A program made the position numbers and the translations under genes. This document shows positions 8,430-15,483 of a DNA stretch of 64,000 bases, in pieces. Every line of letters begins with the position of its first letter. Position 1 is the first letter of the stretch. The stretch covers positions 1 through 64,000 of the IMG/VR virus record IMGVR_UViG_3300020219_000016. One strand, 5' to 3'. The DNA comes from a virus. Below the pieces are notes generated by a model, which worked only from the letters and a program-made list of their open reading frames with translations, made no database searches and was not told the origin of the DNA.

Positions 8430-8753
8430 ATGCGAATCACGTGGAACCCAATTTCGATAGGGACGTGGAAGGCAGATGTCACGCGGATCGGAAGTGATGT
8501 TCCGAAAGTGACGTTTGTTGGAGAAATCTTTCCTGATGAAGCAGCTCAGGGGATTGATCCAGAAGAGTGGAACGAGAAGGTGTGGAAGATTGTTGGACAC
8601 GACGGCAGAATGACTCTGACGTGTACTCATACAGACGGATCGGTATTGAGGATTGAGTCTGGATGCTATGGTGGAGTGGCGGTACTTGATGAGGTGAGAG
8701 ACCCAGGTGGCTTGTGTGCCGCGTTTGTTTATGACGAAGATGAATGTCCGTAG
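8430..8753 (+). CDS. Hypothetical protein, paralogue of the gene at 30892
   Basis: The start at 8430 is chosen because its paralogue at 30892 begins at the equivalent residue; the longer upstream frame would cover the structured leader. Both proteins share GxWxAxV at residue 10-16, an F-x-G-[ED]-I strand, G-[IV]-D-x-EE and MTxT. About 107 residues, no known domain. Confidence 0.55.
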   Translation: MRITWNPISIGTWKADVTRIGSDVPKVTFVGEIFPDEAAQGIDPEEWNEKVWKIVGHDGRMTLTCTHTDGSVLRIESGCYGGVAVLDEVRDPGGLCAAFVYDEDECP

Positions 8754-8765
8754 TAGTCATTCCTG

Positions 8766-8799
8766 AAGCCCGCCTGAAGGATCAAGCGGGCTTTTTTCT
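8766..8799 (+). terminator. Rho-independent terminator
   Basis: AAGCCCGC pairs with GCGGGCTT across a 12-nt loop and runs into TTTTTTCTT. It separates the upstream unit from the recombination genes. Confidence 0.8.
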
Positions 8800-8845
8800 T
8801 GCGCTGAACGAGATTTCTGTTGTTTTGTACAAAATCACGAAAAAG

Positions 8846-8880
8846 ATCTGCGGTCGTCAGAAAACGATCGTATATGTCAT
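8846..8880 (+). promoter_or_regulatory. Conserved CGTATATG promoter-like motif, copy 2
   Basis: ATCTGCG at 8846 is followed after 16 nt by CGTATATGTCAT at 8869-8880. It lies 36 nt before the RecT start. This is one of the clearest bipartite copies. Confidence 0.7.
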
Positions 8881-8915
8881 TGTTCAGATCAACATGGCAT
8901 ATGGGGACGATACAC

Positions 8916-9716
8916 ATGGCTGAAGAGAAGGTTGAAGAGTTGCCTGCACGGCAGGAACAGAAGCCGAAAGACTTGAGAACGATACTTACCGGCGATGCAA
9001 TGCTCGCCCAGTTCGAGAAGGCTTTACCTAAGCATCTTTCTGCAGATCGGTTTATCCGTGTGGCTTGCACGATGCTGCTGCGTGTTCCGCTACTGGCGGA
9101 ATGCACGCACGAGAGTTTCTTCAAGTGCATGCTGGATCTGTCGGCGATGGGTTTGGAGCCTGATGGCGTTCGAGCTCACCTGATACCGTTTCGAAACAAC
9201 CAGAAAAGCACAGTCGAGTGTACGCTGATCATCGACTACAAGGGCATGGTTGAACTGGTGCGACGGTCTGGTGACGTGGTAAAGATCAATGCCGACGTGA
9301 TCTGTGATGGCGACACGTACGTACATGAAATGGGCGAGGTTGTGAGCCATACCTTTTCGCTCACTGAGAAACGTGGTGAACCGATCGCCGCGTATGCACA
9401 GGTTAAGTTTCGCAGTGGCGATGTCCAGTGCGTGATTATGACCAAGGATGAGATCGAAAGCATCCGCGCTCGCAGCAAGTCTGGCACCAAAGGTCCGTGG
9501 GTAACGGACTGGAAGGAAATGGCAAAAAAAACAGCGTTCAGGCGTTTATGCAAATGGCTGACGCTTAGTCCTGAAGTGCATCAATACATTGCCGCTGCGG
9601 ATGAAACAGAGTTTGATTACCAGCGCCAGCAGCCAATGAAGGCAATTGAGCACAAGCGCACAGTTCCGGTCGATCCGTTTAAGCAGGAGGCACCCGGCAA
9701 TGATAGTAATGGCTAA
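8916..9716 (+). CDS. recT: RecT-family single-strand annealing protein
   Basis: The 266-residue protein matches RecT: FEKALPKHLSADRFIRVA, CTHESFFKCMLDLSAMGLEPDG, the LIIDYKGMVELVRRSG core and the MAKKTAFRRLCKWL C-terminal helix. RecT pairs complementary single strands during phage recombination. The start at 8916 follows GGGGA and leaves the promoter-like motif outside the gene. The next gene encodes the partner exonuclease and overlaps by 17 bases. Confidence 0.9.
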   Translation: MAEEKVEELPARQEQKPKDLRTILTGDAMLAQFEKALPKHLSADRFIRVACTMLLRVPLLAECTHESFFKCMLDLSAMGLEPDGVRAHLIPFRNNQKSTVECTLIIDYKGMVELVRRSGDVVKINADVICDGDTYVHEMGEVVSHTFSLTEKRGEPIAAYAQVKFRSGDVQCVIMTKDEIESIRARSKSGTKGPWVTDWKEMAKKTAFRRLCKWLTLSPEVHQYIAAADETEFDYQRQQPMKAIEHKRTVPVDPFKQEAPGNDSNG

Positions 9717-10335
9717 CGTGCAACAGGGTTCGGAGCCTTGGTTTGCCATGCGGCGTGGCAGACCTACGGCCAGCAACTTCAAACATATTCTGACGGCAAA
9801 GAAAGTGGAGCTGGCAGCGGCACGCTGGACGTACATGGATGAACTGATCGCAGAGTGCTACCACCCGGAGTTAACTACGTGGACAGGTAACTTCTGGACG
9901 GATCGCGGTGAAGAACTGGAGCCGATCGCCCGTAAAGAGTTCACGAAGGTGACAGGTCTTGAGGTGTCTGAGATCGGCTTTATTACACGCGACGATCAGA
10001 TCGTGGGTTGCTCGCCTGACGGGTTGATTGCCGGGGCGGATGGCGAATGGATCGCCGGATTGGAAATGAAGTGTCCTGCGCCAAAGACTCATGTGCAATA
10101 CGTTCGAGAGGGCGTGTTGCCGGATGCGTACAAGGCGCAGGTGCATGGTTCTATGGCTGTGACAGGATTGGACGTGTGGCATTTCTTTTCGTACTGCCCG
10201 CGTATGCAGCCGTTTCATTTGATTGTGAAGCGCGACGATTACACGGAGCGGTTATCGAATGCACTGGATGCTTTCTTGATTGAGTACGCTCAGGTGCGTG
10301 CTGACGTGATTCCGAAACTGACGCTGCCTGAGTAG
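9700..10335 (+). CDS. YqaJ/lambda-exonuclease-type viral recombinase nuclease
   Basis: The 211-residue protein has the YqaJ pattern: QGSEPWFAMRRGRPTASNF at the N-terminus, the metal-binding GCSPDGLI then LEMKCPAPKTH (PD-(D/E)xK), and AYKAQVHGSM. It would resect double-strand ends for RecT. AGGAGG lies nine bases upstream of the ATG. Together with RecT it forms a complete two-component recombination pair. Confidence 0.88.
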   Translation: MIVMANVQQGSEPWFAMRRGRPTASNFKHILTAKKVELAAARWTYMDELIAECYHPELTTWTGNFWTDRGEELEPIARKEFTKVTGLEVSEIGFITRDDQIVGCSPDGLIAGADGEWIAGLEMKCPAPKTHVQYVREGVLPDAYKAQVHGSMAVTGLDVWHFFSYCPRMQPFHLIVKRDDYTERLSNALDAFLIEYAQVRADVIPKLTLPE

Positions 10336-10361
10336 TGTTTCCATTTCCAAGGGGATTGTTC

Positions 10362-10580
10362 ATGTTTTTGTACGTGTTTGAAACTGGTGAAGTTGAGTGG
10401 CACGACGCCGGTCCAACGGAGGAAGACTTTCGTGCGGTGGATGAAAACCGTCTGTCGGTGTACGAATTCACTGGCATGGAGATCATCGAGCACAAGTCAG
10501 CCGAATTGACGGTTGGTGTTGAAAAGTGCAGCATTGATGCTACGTACGATTGCCACATTCCTGCTGAAAGTGATGATTGA
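10362..10580 (+). CDS. Small acidic hypothetical protein
   Basis: The ATG at 10362 follows AAGGGGA. The 72 residues are acidic with no motif recognised. It follows the recombination pair and may belong to the same operon. Confidence 0.5.
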   Translation: MFLYVFETGEVEWHDAGPTEEDFRAVDENRLSVYEFTGMEIIEHKSAELTVGVEKCSIDATYDCHIPAESDD

Positions 10581-10581
10581 T

Positions 10582-10662
10582 ATGTCAACAGTCGCATTCG
10601 TTGAGTTTGCAGCGACTTTGGTTGAGTTGAAGGCGATGACCACTATTGAGGCAGGATCATGA
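10582..10662 (+). CDS. Possible 26-residue coupled peptide
   Basis: The ATG one base after the preceding stop reads 26 codons and terminates in ATGA overlapping the next start. No clear ribosome site is seen, so it may only be spacer or a coupling element. Confidence 0.25.
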   Translation: MSTVAFVEFAATLVELKAMTTIEAGS

Positions 10663-11147
10663 ATAAATACGACGGTGATGTATTCAATGCTGAGACTGCA
10701 CATCACGAACTTGAATTCGAATTGAATGATTCGGTGGATGCGTTTCGTACGCAAGAGCGAGCTCGCATGGAGTCAAGGTTTGCAGTTGCTGATCGGACCA
10801 TCAAGGTTGCAAAAGAGAAGTGGGCCGCAGAGCAGGTATTGCTGGATGCGGCGGCAGTTACAGAGGCTTTGCGGGATAAACGGATCGGTAAGATCTACGT
10901 CGAGTGGGAAAATGTCGGCTTTGCGATGAAAGCGCGGAAAACTGGCAAACGAGGCATATGCGAGGTGATGACAGACGAACACAAGAAACTGTCGCATGGC
11001 GACAAGGCTACGACTGGTAAACTGTGCTTTCGTCAATTAAAGAAAGATGGTTCGCCGTCAAAGATTTTTCATGTGTTCAAGTTAAATTGGAGCGCCGGTG
11101 AATCAGAGCCACCGTGGGGATGGTATCCTGAAGGCGTAGATCGATAG
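10659..11147 (+). CDS. Hypothetical protein
   Basis: The 162-residue protein has an acidic N-terminal third, a helical charged middle (RTIKVAKEKWAAEQ) and a basic C-terminal half. GAGGCAGGATC precedes the ATG. It is the last gene before the tRNA-like region. No family recognised. Confidence 0.55.
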   Translation: MNKYDGDVFNAETAHHELEFELNDSVDAFRTQERARMESRFAVADRTIKVAKEKWAAEQVLLDAAAVTEALRDKRIGKIYVEWENVGFAMKARKTGKRGICEVMTDEHKKLSHGDKATTGKLCFRQLKKDGSPSKIFHVFKLNWSAGESEPPWGWYPEGVDR

Positions 11148-11155
11148 AAGATCGT

Positions 11156-11309
11156 TTATTGGCGGCGTGGACGGTGACACCCGGTGGAGGCTCCTACAGC
11201 CTGTGAAGCCGGTTGAGATGAAAGAAAAATCTGACTTGGCTTCAGTAATTAAACGTGACGTGGCCACCACCTTTTAAGCTCACAGCAGGTTCGATCCCTG
11301 CCCAATAAA
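11156..11309 (+). tRNA. Overlong tRNA-like sequence 1 (about 153 nt)
   Basis: TTATTGG (11156-11162) is the exact complement of CCAATAA (11302-11308). The latter directly follows a TpsiC arm: stem GCAGG/CCTGC with loop TTCGATC. GGTGG and CCACC inside can also pair, and CTTTTAA resembles a lysine anticodon loop. The span is twice a normal tRNA, so either about 75 nt is inserted or this is a tRNA-like RNA of another kind. Isotype cannot be assigned. Confidence 0.4.
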
Positions 11310-11317
11310 TTATTGAA

Positions 11318-11466
11318 AGGTTTGCTCCGAACCCGCCTGGCGAATCGGAGCGTCGATCTGAACCCAAAGCACCAAAAGTGCGGCTGGGTGGCGGTTGCTT
11401 CCTGTGAGAGTCGCGATGCTAAACAGGAAGTGTAAATCCATCCTGGTTCGAATCCGGGCAGGTCAA
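11318..11466 (+). tRNA. Overlong tRNA-like sequence 2 (about 149 nt)
   Basis: A TpsiC arm (CCTGG/CCGGG, loop TTCGAAT, 11442-11458) is followed by CAGGTCA. The best 5-prime partner is AGGTTTG at 11318, pairing 6 of 7 with wobbles, so the acceptor is less certain than in copies 1 and 3. Internal helices include GCTCCG/CGGAGC and CTTCCTGT/ACAGGAAG. Length and arrangement match its neighbours. Confidence 0.3.
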
Positions 11467-11553
11467 ATGATGCAACACGAAAAGCCAGGGCTACTGGCGA
11501 GTTGCATAGAGATGTAGCCGTGATGCGGTGAGTTGCACTACAAACAAACACGT

Positions 11554-11706
11554 TGACATGTGGCGGAAATCAGACGCGGCATCGCAAAGTACACGCGGTG
11601 TGACGAAGGGAGAATACAGAGGATCAAGCTGGTCAAATGCGGGCCAGCCTCAATGGCTCTGCTTTAGGGCAGAGAAGCCCTGCAGGTTCGAATCCTGCCA
11701 TGTCAG
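11554..11706 (+). tRNA. Overlong tRNA-like sequence 3 (about 153 nt), leucine-like D arm
   Basis: TGACATG (11554-11560) is the exact complement of CATGTCA (11699-11705), next to the TpsiC arm GCAGG/CCTGC with loop TTCGAAT. The D region TGGCGGAAATCAGACGC is that of tRNA-Leu, and CTCTG-CTTTAGGG-CAGAG near 11657 resembles a Leu(TAG) anticodon arm. About 75 nt separate the D arm from that arm. A 21-bp sequence following it recurs after the tRNA at 12092. Confidence 0.45.
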
Positions 11707-11727
11707 TTTCTAAGTGTAAGTGGCAAT
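11707..11727 (+). repeat. 21-bp direct repeat after tRNA-like gene, copy 1
   Basis: The sequence beginning TTTCTAAGTGTAAG starts immediately after the discriminator base of tRNA-like 3. An identical copy lies at 12173-12193 after the tRNA at 12092. It may be a processing signal or a recombination footprint. Confidence 0.7.
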
Positions 11728-11877
11728 ATTCTGAAATGCTTTCGACTCTTGGGTTTCGTGGGTCACTTGCTAAAGATCAGATGAGCCATCTGTGCTTTAG
11801 TATTGGAGCACAGAGTCTTGGTAGAACCCCGGATCAACGAAACTGGTTGAAACAGACCATAGGGCATTCAGTTTTTC

Positions 11878-11972
11878 GGAACGTAGGTGTAACGGTTGCA
11901 TTGCAGGTCAGTATCGAAATATATACCGGAGAGGCGCTGCCGGGGGAGAAGGTTCAATTCCTTCACGTTCCA
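11878..11972 (+). tRNA. tRNA-like sequence 4 (95 nt)
   Basis: GGAACGT (11878-11884) is the exact complement of ACGTTCC (11965-11971), after a TpsiC arm GAAGG/CCTTC with loop TTCAATT. The D region GTGTAACGGTTGCA is of the Gln/Glu type. The middle can pair GCAG with CTGC around a 30-nt loop instead of 7, or form a class II-like arm (CCGG/CCGG). Anticodon is ambiguous. Confidence 0.5.
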
Positions 11973-12091
11973 ATCCTAGACATAAAAACCTGAATCAACA
12001 CTTCCACCCGTTGGGCTTTAGCTGTTGAGGTGGATCGCGGAGGCTGACTAATCAGGAGCCTCTCATTCCGGATGCGTCAATGGCCGGAAAC

Positions 12092-12171
12092 GGGTCAGCT
12101 AGCTTAGAGGTAGAGCGCCGCGTTGTACCGGTAGTACGCGGAGGTCGGTGGTTCGATTCCATCCTGATCCA
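12092..12171 (+). tRNA. tRNA with 14-nt anticodon loop
   Basis: All arms are visible: acceptor GGGTCAG/CTGATCC (one G-T pair), D arm GCTT/GAGC, anticodon stem CCGCG/CGCGG, variable loop AGGTC, TpsiC stem GGTGG/CCATC with loop TTCGATT, and discriminator A. The anticodon loop TTGTACCGGTAGTA is 14 nt instead of 7 and contains the palindrome TACCGGTA. The rest is tRNA-Thr-like. CCA is not encoded. Decoding identity is unclear because of the insertion. Confidence 0.65.
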
Positions 12172-12172
12172 A

Positions 12173-12193
12173 TTTCTAAGTGTAAGTGGCAAT
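12173..12193 (+). repeat. 21-bp direct repeat after tRNA gene, copy 2
   Basis: This is identical to 11707-11727 and begins two bases after the discriminator of the tRNA at 12092. The remaining gap to 12510 has small inverted repeats (for example ATCAGCTTCGGCAACTGAT at 12191) but no recognised gene. Confidence 0.7.
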
Positions 12194-12510
12194 CAGCTTC
12201 GGCAACTGATTCGAACGAAGGGGATAGCTGGCCGCTGGGAATGTCATCCAACAAATCAAGTAGGCAAAATTTAATGAGCCGAACGAAGCGAAAGAGATGC
12301 TTGCATGTACCCTGACAAAGAGAGACACCCCTACGAAGGAAAGTCGTTTACTAAACCATCTCTGGAGACCGGTCGGATAGATTCCAATACCGAAAGGTGC
12401 GGATAAAGACACGGTTGCTGACGAGCCGCATGGATCTGCGAGAGTGATCAGACAGCCGGAATAGACGGCACATTTCATTTTCGAAAGTATTAACACGTGA
12501 AGGAGTGATG

Positions 12511-12852
12511 ATGAAGGTTATTGGGACTAACAATTCGGCAATTATCGTGGAACTGAGTGCTTCCGAGTGGGCGGCAATAGGCGGCAGAATACATGTGGTG
12601 GGCTACAATACGTTCCCAACTAGCTCGCCTGTGCCTGACGTTTACGAAACGGCAAAAGCCTTGAGGAATATCAAGGACGCAACGCCAGATCTGAATCGGA
12701 TCAGGGCGACGTTTCAATCGTTCCTGATGCTCACGGAGCCACAGGCGATAATTGAAGTGCTCAAGAAATGTGGCATCGCTGAGAAGGCTACAGAGCCACA
12801 GTCGGATCTCGCCAAGGACGAAGTTGGACGTGCGGCGTTATCCACTGGCTAA
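12511..12852 (+). CDS. Hypothetical protein
   Basis: Three possible starts lie in GTGATGATG; the ATG at 12511 has the best distance from GAAGGAG. The 113-residue product has a beta N-terminal third (NNSAIIVELSASEWAAIGG) and a helical remainder. Function unknown. Confidence 0.55.
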   Translation: MKVIGTNNSAIIVELSASEWAAIGGRIHVVGYNTFPTSSPVPDVYETAKALRNIKDATPDLNRIRATFQSFLMLTEPQAIIEVLKKCGIAEKATEPQSDLAKDEVGRAALSTG

Positions 12853-12864
12853 AATTCGATAAAA

Positions 12865-12876
12865 CGTATATGTCAT
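12865..12876 (+). promoter_or_regulatory. Conserved CGTATATG promoter-like motif, copy 3
   Basis: CGTATATGTCAT stands 13 nt after a stop codon and about 100 nt before the ATG at 12981, with the conserved CTCAGT hairpin in between. The upstream -35-like block is weak here (TCCACTG). Confidence 0.6.
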
Positions 12877-12904
12877 AATCGGGAACAATTCGGTACAATG
12901 CTGA

Positions 12905-12936
12905 GTAACGCCTACTCAGTGGCTTTGTAACTGAGA
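12905..12936 (+). repeat. Conserved CTCAGT/ACTGAG hairpin, copy A
   Basis: GTAACGCCTACTCAGT is followed by GGCTTTGTA and ACTGAG, so CTCAGT/ACTGAG form a stem. Nearly the same sequence occurs at 27797 and 62644. Here it lies in the leader about 45 nt before the coding start. Confidence 0.65.
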
Positions 12937-12980
12937 CCAAATGGGCACTACTGGGGGTGAGTAACGTAACGGAGACAGCG

Positions 12981-13313
12981 ATGGTAAAAAGAGGTTTAGC
13001 AGATCGCATTGCGGGCATTAAAGTATTTGCGCGTAGCAGTGTGTGGTACGACAAATTGTCAGCACCATGCCAGTTGCAGTTTCTGGAAGCCTACTCGCTG
13101 TTTTTGTCTGGTATACCGGATCTTCCGACTAAGTCACATCTTCATCGGTGTGTTGGTCAGATGATGCAGGAAGACTTTCCCACGGAGATGCATTTATGGC
13201 CAAAGCGAGATCAGTTCTGCAGGTTGATCAGGGACAAAAGCCTGTTTCTGGCAGAGGAGCTAAAGCGACTCAAGAAGCCAGCAAAACGGTCGCCGAAAAG
13301 ATCCAGGCAATAG
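12981..13313 (+). CDS. Small basic hypothetical protein overlapping the phosphoesterase gene
   Basis: The ATG at 12981 follows ACGGAGACAGCG. The 110-residue protein has a W-Y-D-K-L-x-A-P-C-Q-L-Q-F-L-E core and a very basic tail (KRLKKPAKRSPKRSRQ). Its last 118 bases overlap the next gene in another frame. Confidence 0.55.
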   Translation: MVKRGLADRIAGIKVFARSSVWYDKLSAPCQLQFLEAYSLFLSGIPDLPTKSHLHRCVGQMMQEDFPTEMHLWPKRDQFCRLIRDKSLFLAEELKRLKKPAKRSPKRSRQ

Positions 13314-14341
13314 TATCCAGTGAGCAGGTATCAGAGCGTGAGGCGGTTGAAGATCGGTTGAAGGCAAAGATCCGTCGTCTCGAGGTAGATGTCGCTTCGG
13401 AGCGTTCACGTGTGAAGCGTTCGCAGGATGCCATGAATTCACTACAGGAACGCATAGAGCTCGCTGAGGCTACGTACAATCCATCTCGCAGGTATCAGGT
13501 CGGATCAGCCAGCAAAGGCGCTAAGTCAACGTGTACGGCAATTGTGATGCTGAGCGATCTTCATCTTGAGGAAAAGGTCGATCCGTCTGTCTGCATGGGA
13601 AACGAATACAATCTGGACATCGCGAAGCGGCGTAATGACAGAGTGATCAACACGATGGTGAATGTACTGGAAAGTCACAGACGATTTTACCCGTGGAAGG
13701 ATCTGGTGATCTGGTTGGGTGGTGACATGATTTCGGGTGCAATCCATGATGAACTGGAAGCCACCAATTTCATCGGACCAACGGAAGCGATCATGTTCGC
13801 TCAAGACCTGATGTTGGCGAATATCGATCTGCTTCGGAAGGTACTGACGCCTCGCAAGACGACTGTCGTGTGCAACATGGGTAATCATGGACGTACGACT
13901 CCGAAGAAGCGGTTTGCGGACGGCTACAACTATAGCTGGGAGTGGCTTGCGTACAACAACATGGCGCGTGTGCTTCAGTCGGACAAGTCGATTGAGTTTA
14001 TCATTGCCAAGGGATCGCTGATTGAGATCGAGATTGAAGGCATCGCAACGCGGTTTACGCATGGTGACGACCTTCGGTTTGCGGGTGGCGTTGGTGGCGT
14101 GTACATCCCATTGGCAAAGATGATCATGAATTGGGACAAGCGGTGGAAGGCATCCAAGACGATTTTGGGTCACTATCACCAGCATTTTCATATTGGCAAC
14201 GCGATCATGAATGGTTGCCTGATAGGCCCGAATGCGTATTCGATCTCAGGCGGTTTTGATGCACAGCGTCCGAGTCAGACAACTGCGATTGTGGACAGCC
14301 ATCGTGGGTATGTGGACGTAACACAGATTTTTGCGGAGTAG
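13196..14341 (+). CDS. Calcineurin-like metallophosphoesterase
   Basis: After an N-terminal coiled coil (about residues 25-90), the metal-binding motifs appear in order: LSDLHLEE, GGDMISG, GNHGR, HGDD and GHYHQH. The fold hydrolyses phosphodiesters of nucleic acids or nucleotides. The start at 13196 follows ACGGAGATGCATTT. An SMC-type ATPase lies downstream at 15484, so an SbcD-like nuclease role is possible but the sequence does not prove it. Confidence 0.82.
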   Translation: MAKARSVLQVDQGQKPVSGRGAKATQEASKTVAEKIQAIVSSEQVSEREAVEDRLKAKIRRLEVDVASERSRVKRSQDAMNSLQERIELAEATYNPSRRYQVGSASKGAKSTCTAIVMLSDLHLEEKVDPSVCMGNEYNLDIAKRRNDRVINTMVNVLESHRRFYPWKDLVIWLGGDMISGAIHDELEATNFIGPTEAIMFAQDLMLANIDLLRKVLTPRKTTVVCNMGNHGRTTPKKRFADGYNYSWEWLAYNNMARVLQSDKSIEFIIAKGSLIEIEIEGIATRFTHGDDLRFAGGVGGVYIPLAKMIMNWDKRWKASKTILGHYHQHFHIGNAIMNGCLIGPNAYSISGGFDAQRPSQTTAIVDSHRGYVDVTQIFAE

Positions 14342-14348
14342 TTTTGAG

Positions 14349-15107
14349 ATGAGTGGTTTAACAAAGTTCTGCTACATCGCTGGCCCAATGACTGGAATTC
14401 CTCTGTTTAACTTCCCGGCGTTTGATGAGGCACGAGATTTCCTGAACAGGGCATCTGAATACCGCGCTGTTTCGCCTGCTGATATGGACCGGGAATTGGG
14501 TTTCGATCCAACCACGTTGCTGAAAGACTGGGACTGGAATGTGATTCCGGCAACCACAGGCGGTCTCAATGCCATTATTGACCGATGCTACACGGCTGTG
14601 ATGCAATGTGACGCGATCTTTCTTCTGCCGGGTTGGGAGAAGAGTAAGGGTGCTTTGGCTGAACTGGCGATTGCCAAGTGGCGAGGGCTGAAGATACTCG
14701 GTGATGGGCAACCGGCAGCGGAGTACAATGTTCATATCGACAATGCCTTCTCAGAGGCTTCATATCTGAGACACTCAACTGTGAAACCAGACGTATCAGT
14801 GAAAGATGGCTCAAGCACTGAGGATATTCTGGATATCGCCAAGGCCATCACTTCAGGCGACCGTCAGCATGCTTACGGTCCACCGGATCAGGACTTCCGT
14901 CGAACTGCTGACATGTGGACAGCTCTGTTCGGCCATATGCTCCGGGAAGGCGTTGCGTTCGAGACTTGGAATGTCGCCCAGGCAATGGTACTGCTGAAGT
15001 TGTCTCGTTTGCAGCACAGCCGGAAGCGTGACAACGTGATCGATGCTGCAGGCTACTCGAGGTGCATGGATATTTGCTACAGAGCGGGAGGCGGGTATCA
15101 ATCATGA
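14349..15107 (+). CDS. DUF4406-DUF6378 fusion protein
   Basis: The N-terminal half (CYIAGPMTG, FPAFDEA, CDAIFLLPGWEKSKGALAEL) is DUF4406, related to nucleoside 2-deoxyribosyltransferases. The C-terminal half (GDRQHAYGPPDQDFRRTADMW, AQAMVLLKLSRLQHS) is DUF6378, common in phages. The fusion suggests nucleotide metabolism. The start follows TTTTGAG. Confidence 0.75.
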   Translation: MSGLTKFCYIAGPMTGIPLFNFPAFDEARDFLNRASEYRAVSPADMDRELGFDPTTLLKDWDWNVIPATTGGLNAIIDRCYTAVMQCDAIFLLPGWEKSKGALAELAIAKWRGLKILGDGQPAAEYNVHIDNAFSEASYLRHSTVKPDVSVKDGSSTEDILDIAKAITSGDRQHAYGPPDQDFRRTADMWTALFGHMLREGVAFETWNVAQAMVLLKLSRLQHSRKRDNVIDAAGYSRCMDICYRAGGGYQS

Positions 15108-15382
15108 TTCCAAAGACCATCCAGATTCTTGGTCGTGAATACAAGATCCGTCGCAGGCGCATGAAGGACTATGCGGGCGTCGATCCGGATGCACGGATAA
15201 TCTGGATTCGGTCTGGCGTAAATGATGAGACGGCGAGGGAATGCCTGTTGCACGAAGTGCTGCACGCGATTTTGCACCAGAGCGGGAATAACTACCAACT
15301 GGATGCGAAGCAGGAAGAAGCAATCGTACGATCGATTGAGCATGGGCTGACTCAAGCTGGTTACGGTTTGCACGTTGAATAA
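15104..15382 (+). CDS. Small HExxH metalloprotease-like protein
   Basis: The 92-residue protein contains LLHEVLHAILH, a zincin HExxH motif, and a later E-A-I-V-R-S-I-E helix that could supply a third ligand. It resembles minimal phage ImmA/IrrE- or SprT-like zincins. It overlaps the previous gene by four bases (ATGA). Confidence 0.6.
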   Translation: MIPKTIQILGREYKIRRRRMKDYAGVDPDARIIWIRSGVNDETARECLLHEVLHAILHQSGNNYQLDAKQEEAIVRSIEHGLTQAGYGLHVE

Positions 15383-15397
15383 TCCCGCACGGGATTG
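15381..15397 (+). terminator. Possible terminator hairpin
   Basis: AATCCC/GGGATT with loop GCAC lies right at the stop and is followed downstream by GCTGTTTTGTG. The T-run is interrupted, so termination would be weak. Confidence 0.35.
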
Positions 15398-15450
15398 AAT
15401 GGGCTGTTTTGTGTTTCCGGTTGGTGATTGTTTACCGATCGGGATTTGTT

Positions 15451-15464
15451 TTGTATATGTCATG
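15451..15464 (+). promoter_or_regulatory. Conserved CGTATATG-like promoter motif, copy 4
   Basis: TTGTATATGTCATG replaces the first C by T but keeps GTATATGTCAT. It lies 20 nt before the ATG at 15484, with GGGGAG between as ribosome site. Confidence 0.55.
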
Positions 15465-15483
15465 CTCTGGGGAGTGAATTACT

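Noticed and set aside
11156-11706. Group I introns as cause of the long tRNAs
   Set aside because: Insertions of 70-80 nt are too short for group I or II introns, and no conserved core was seen.
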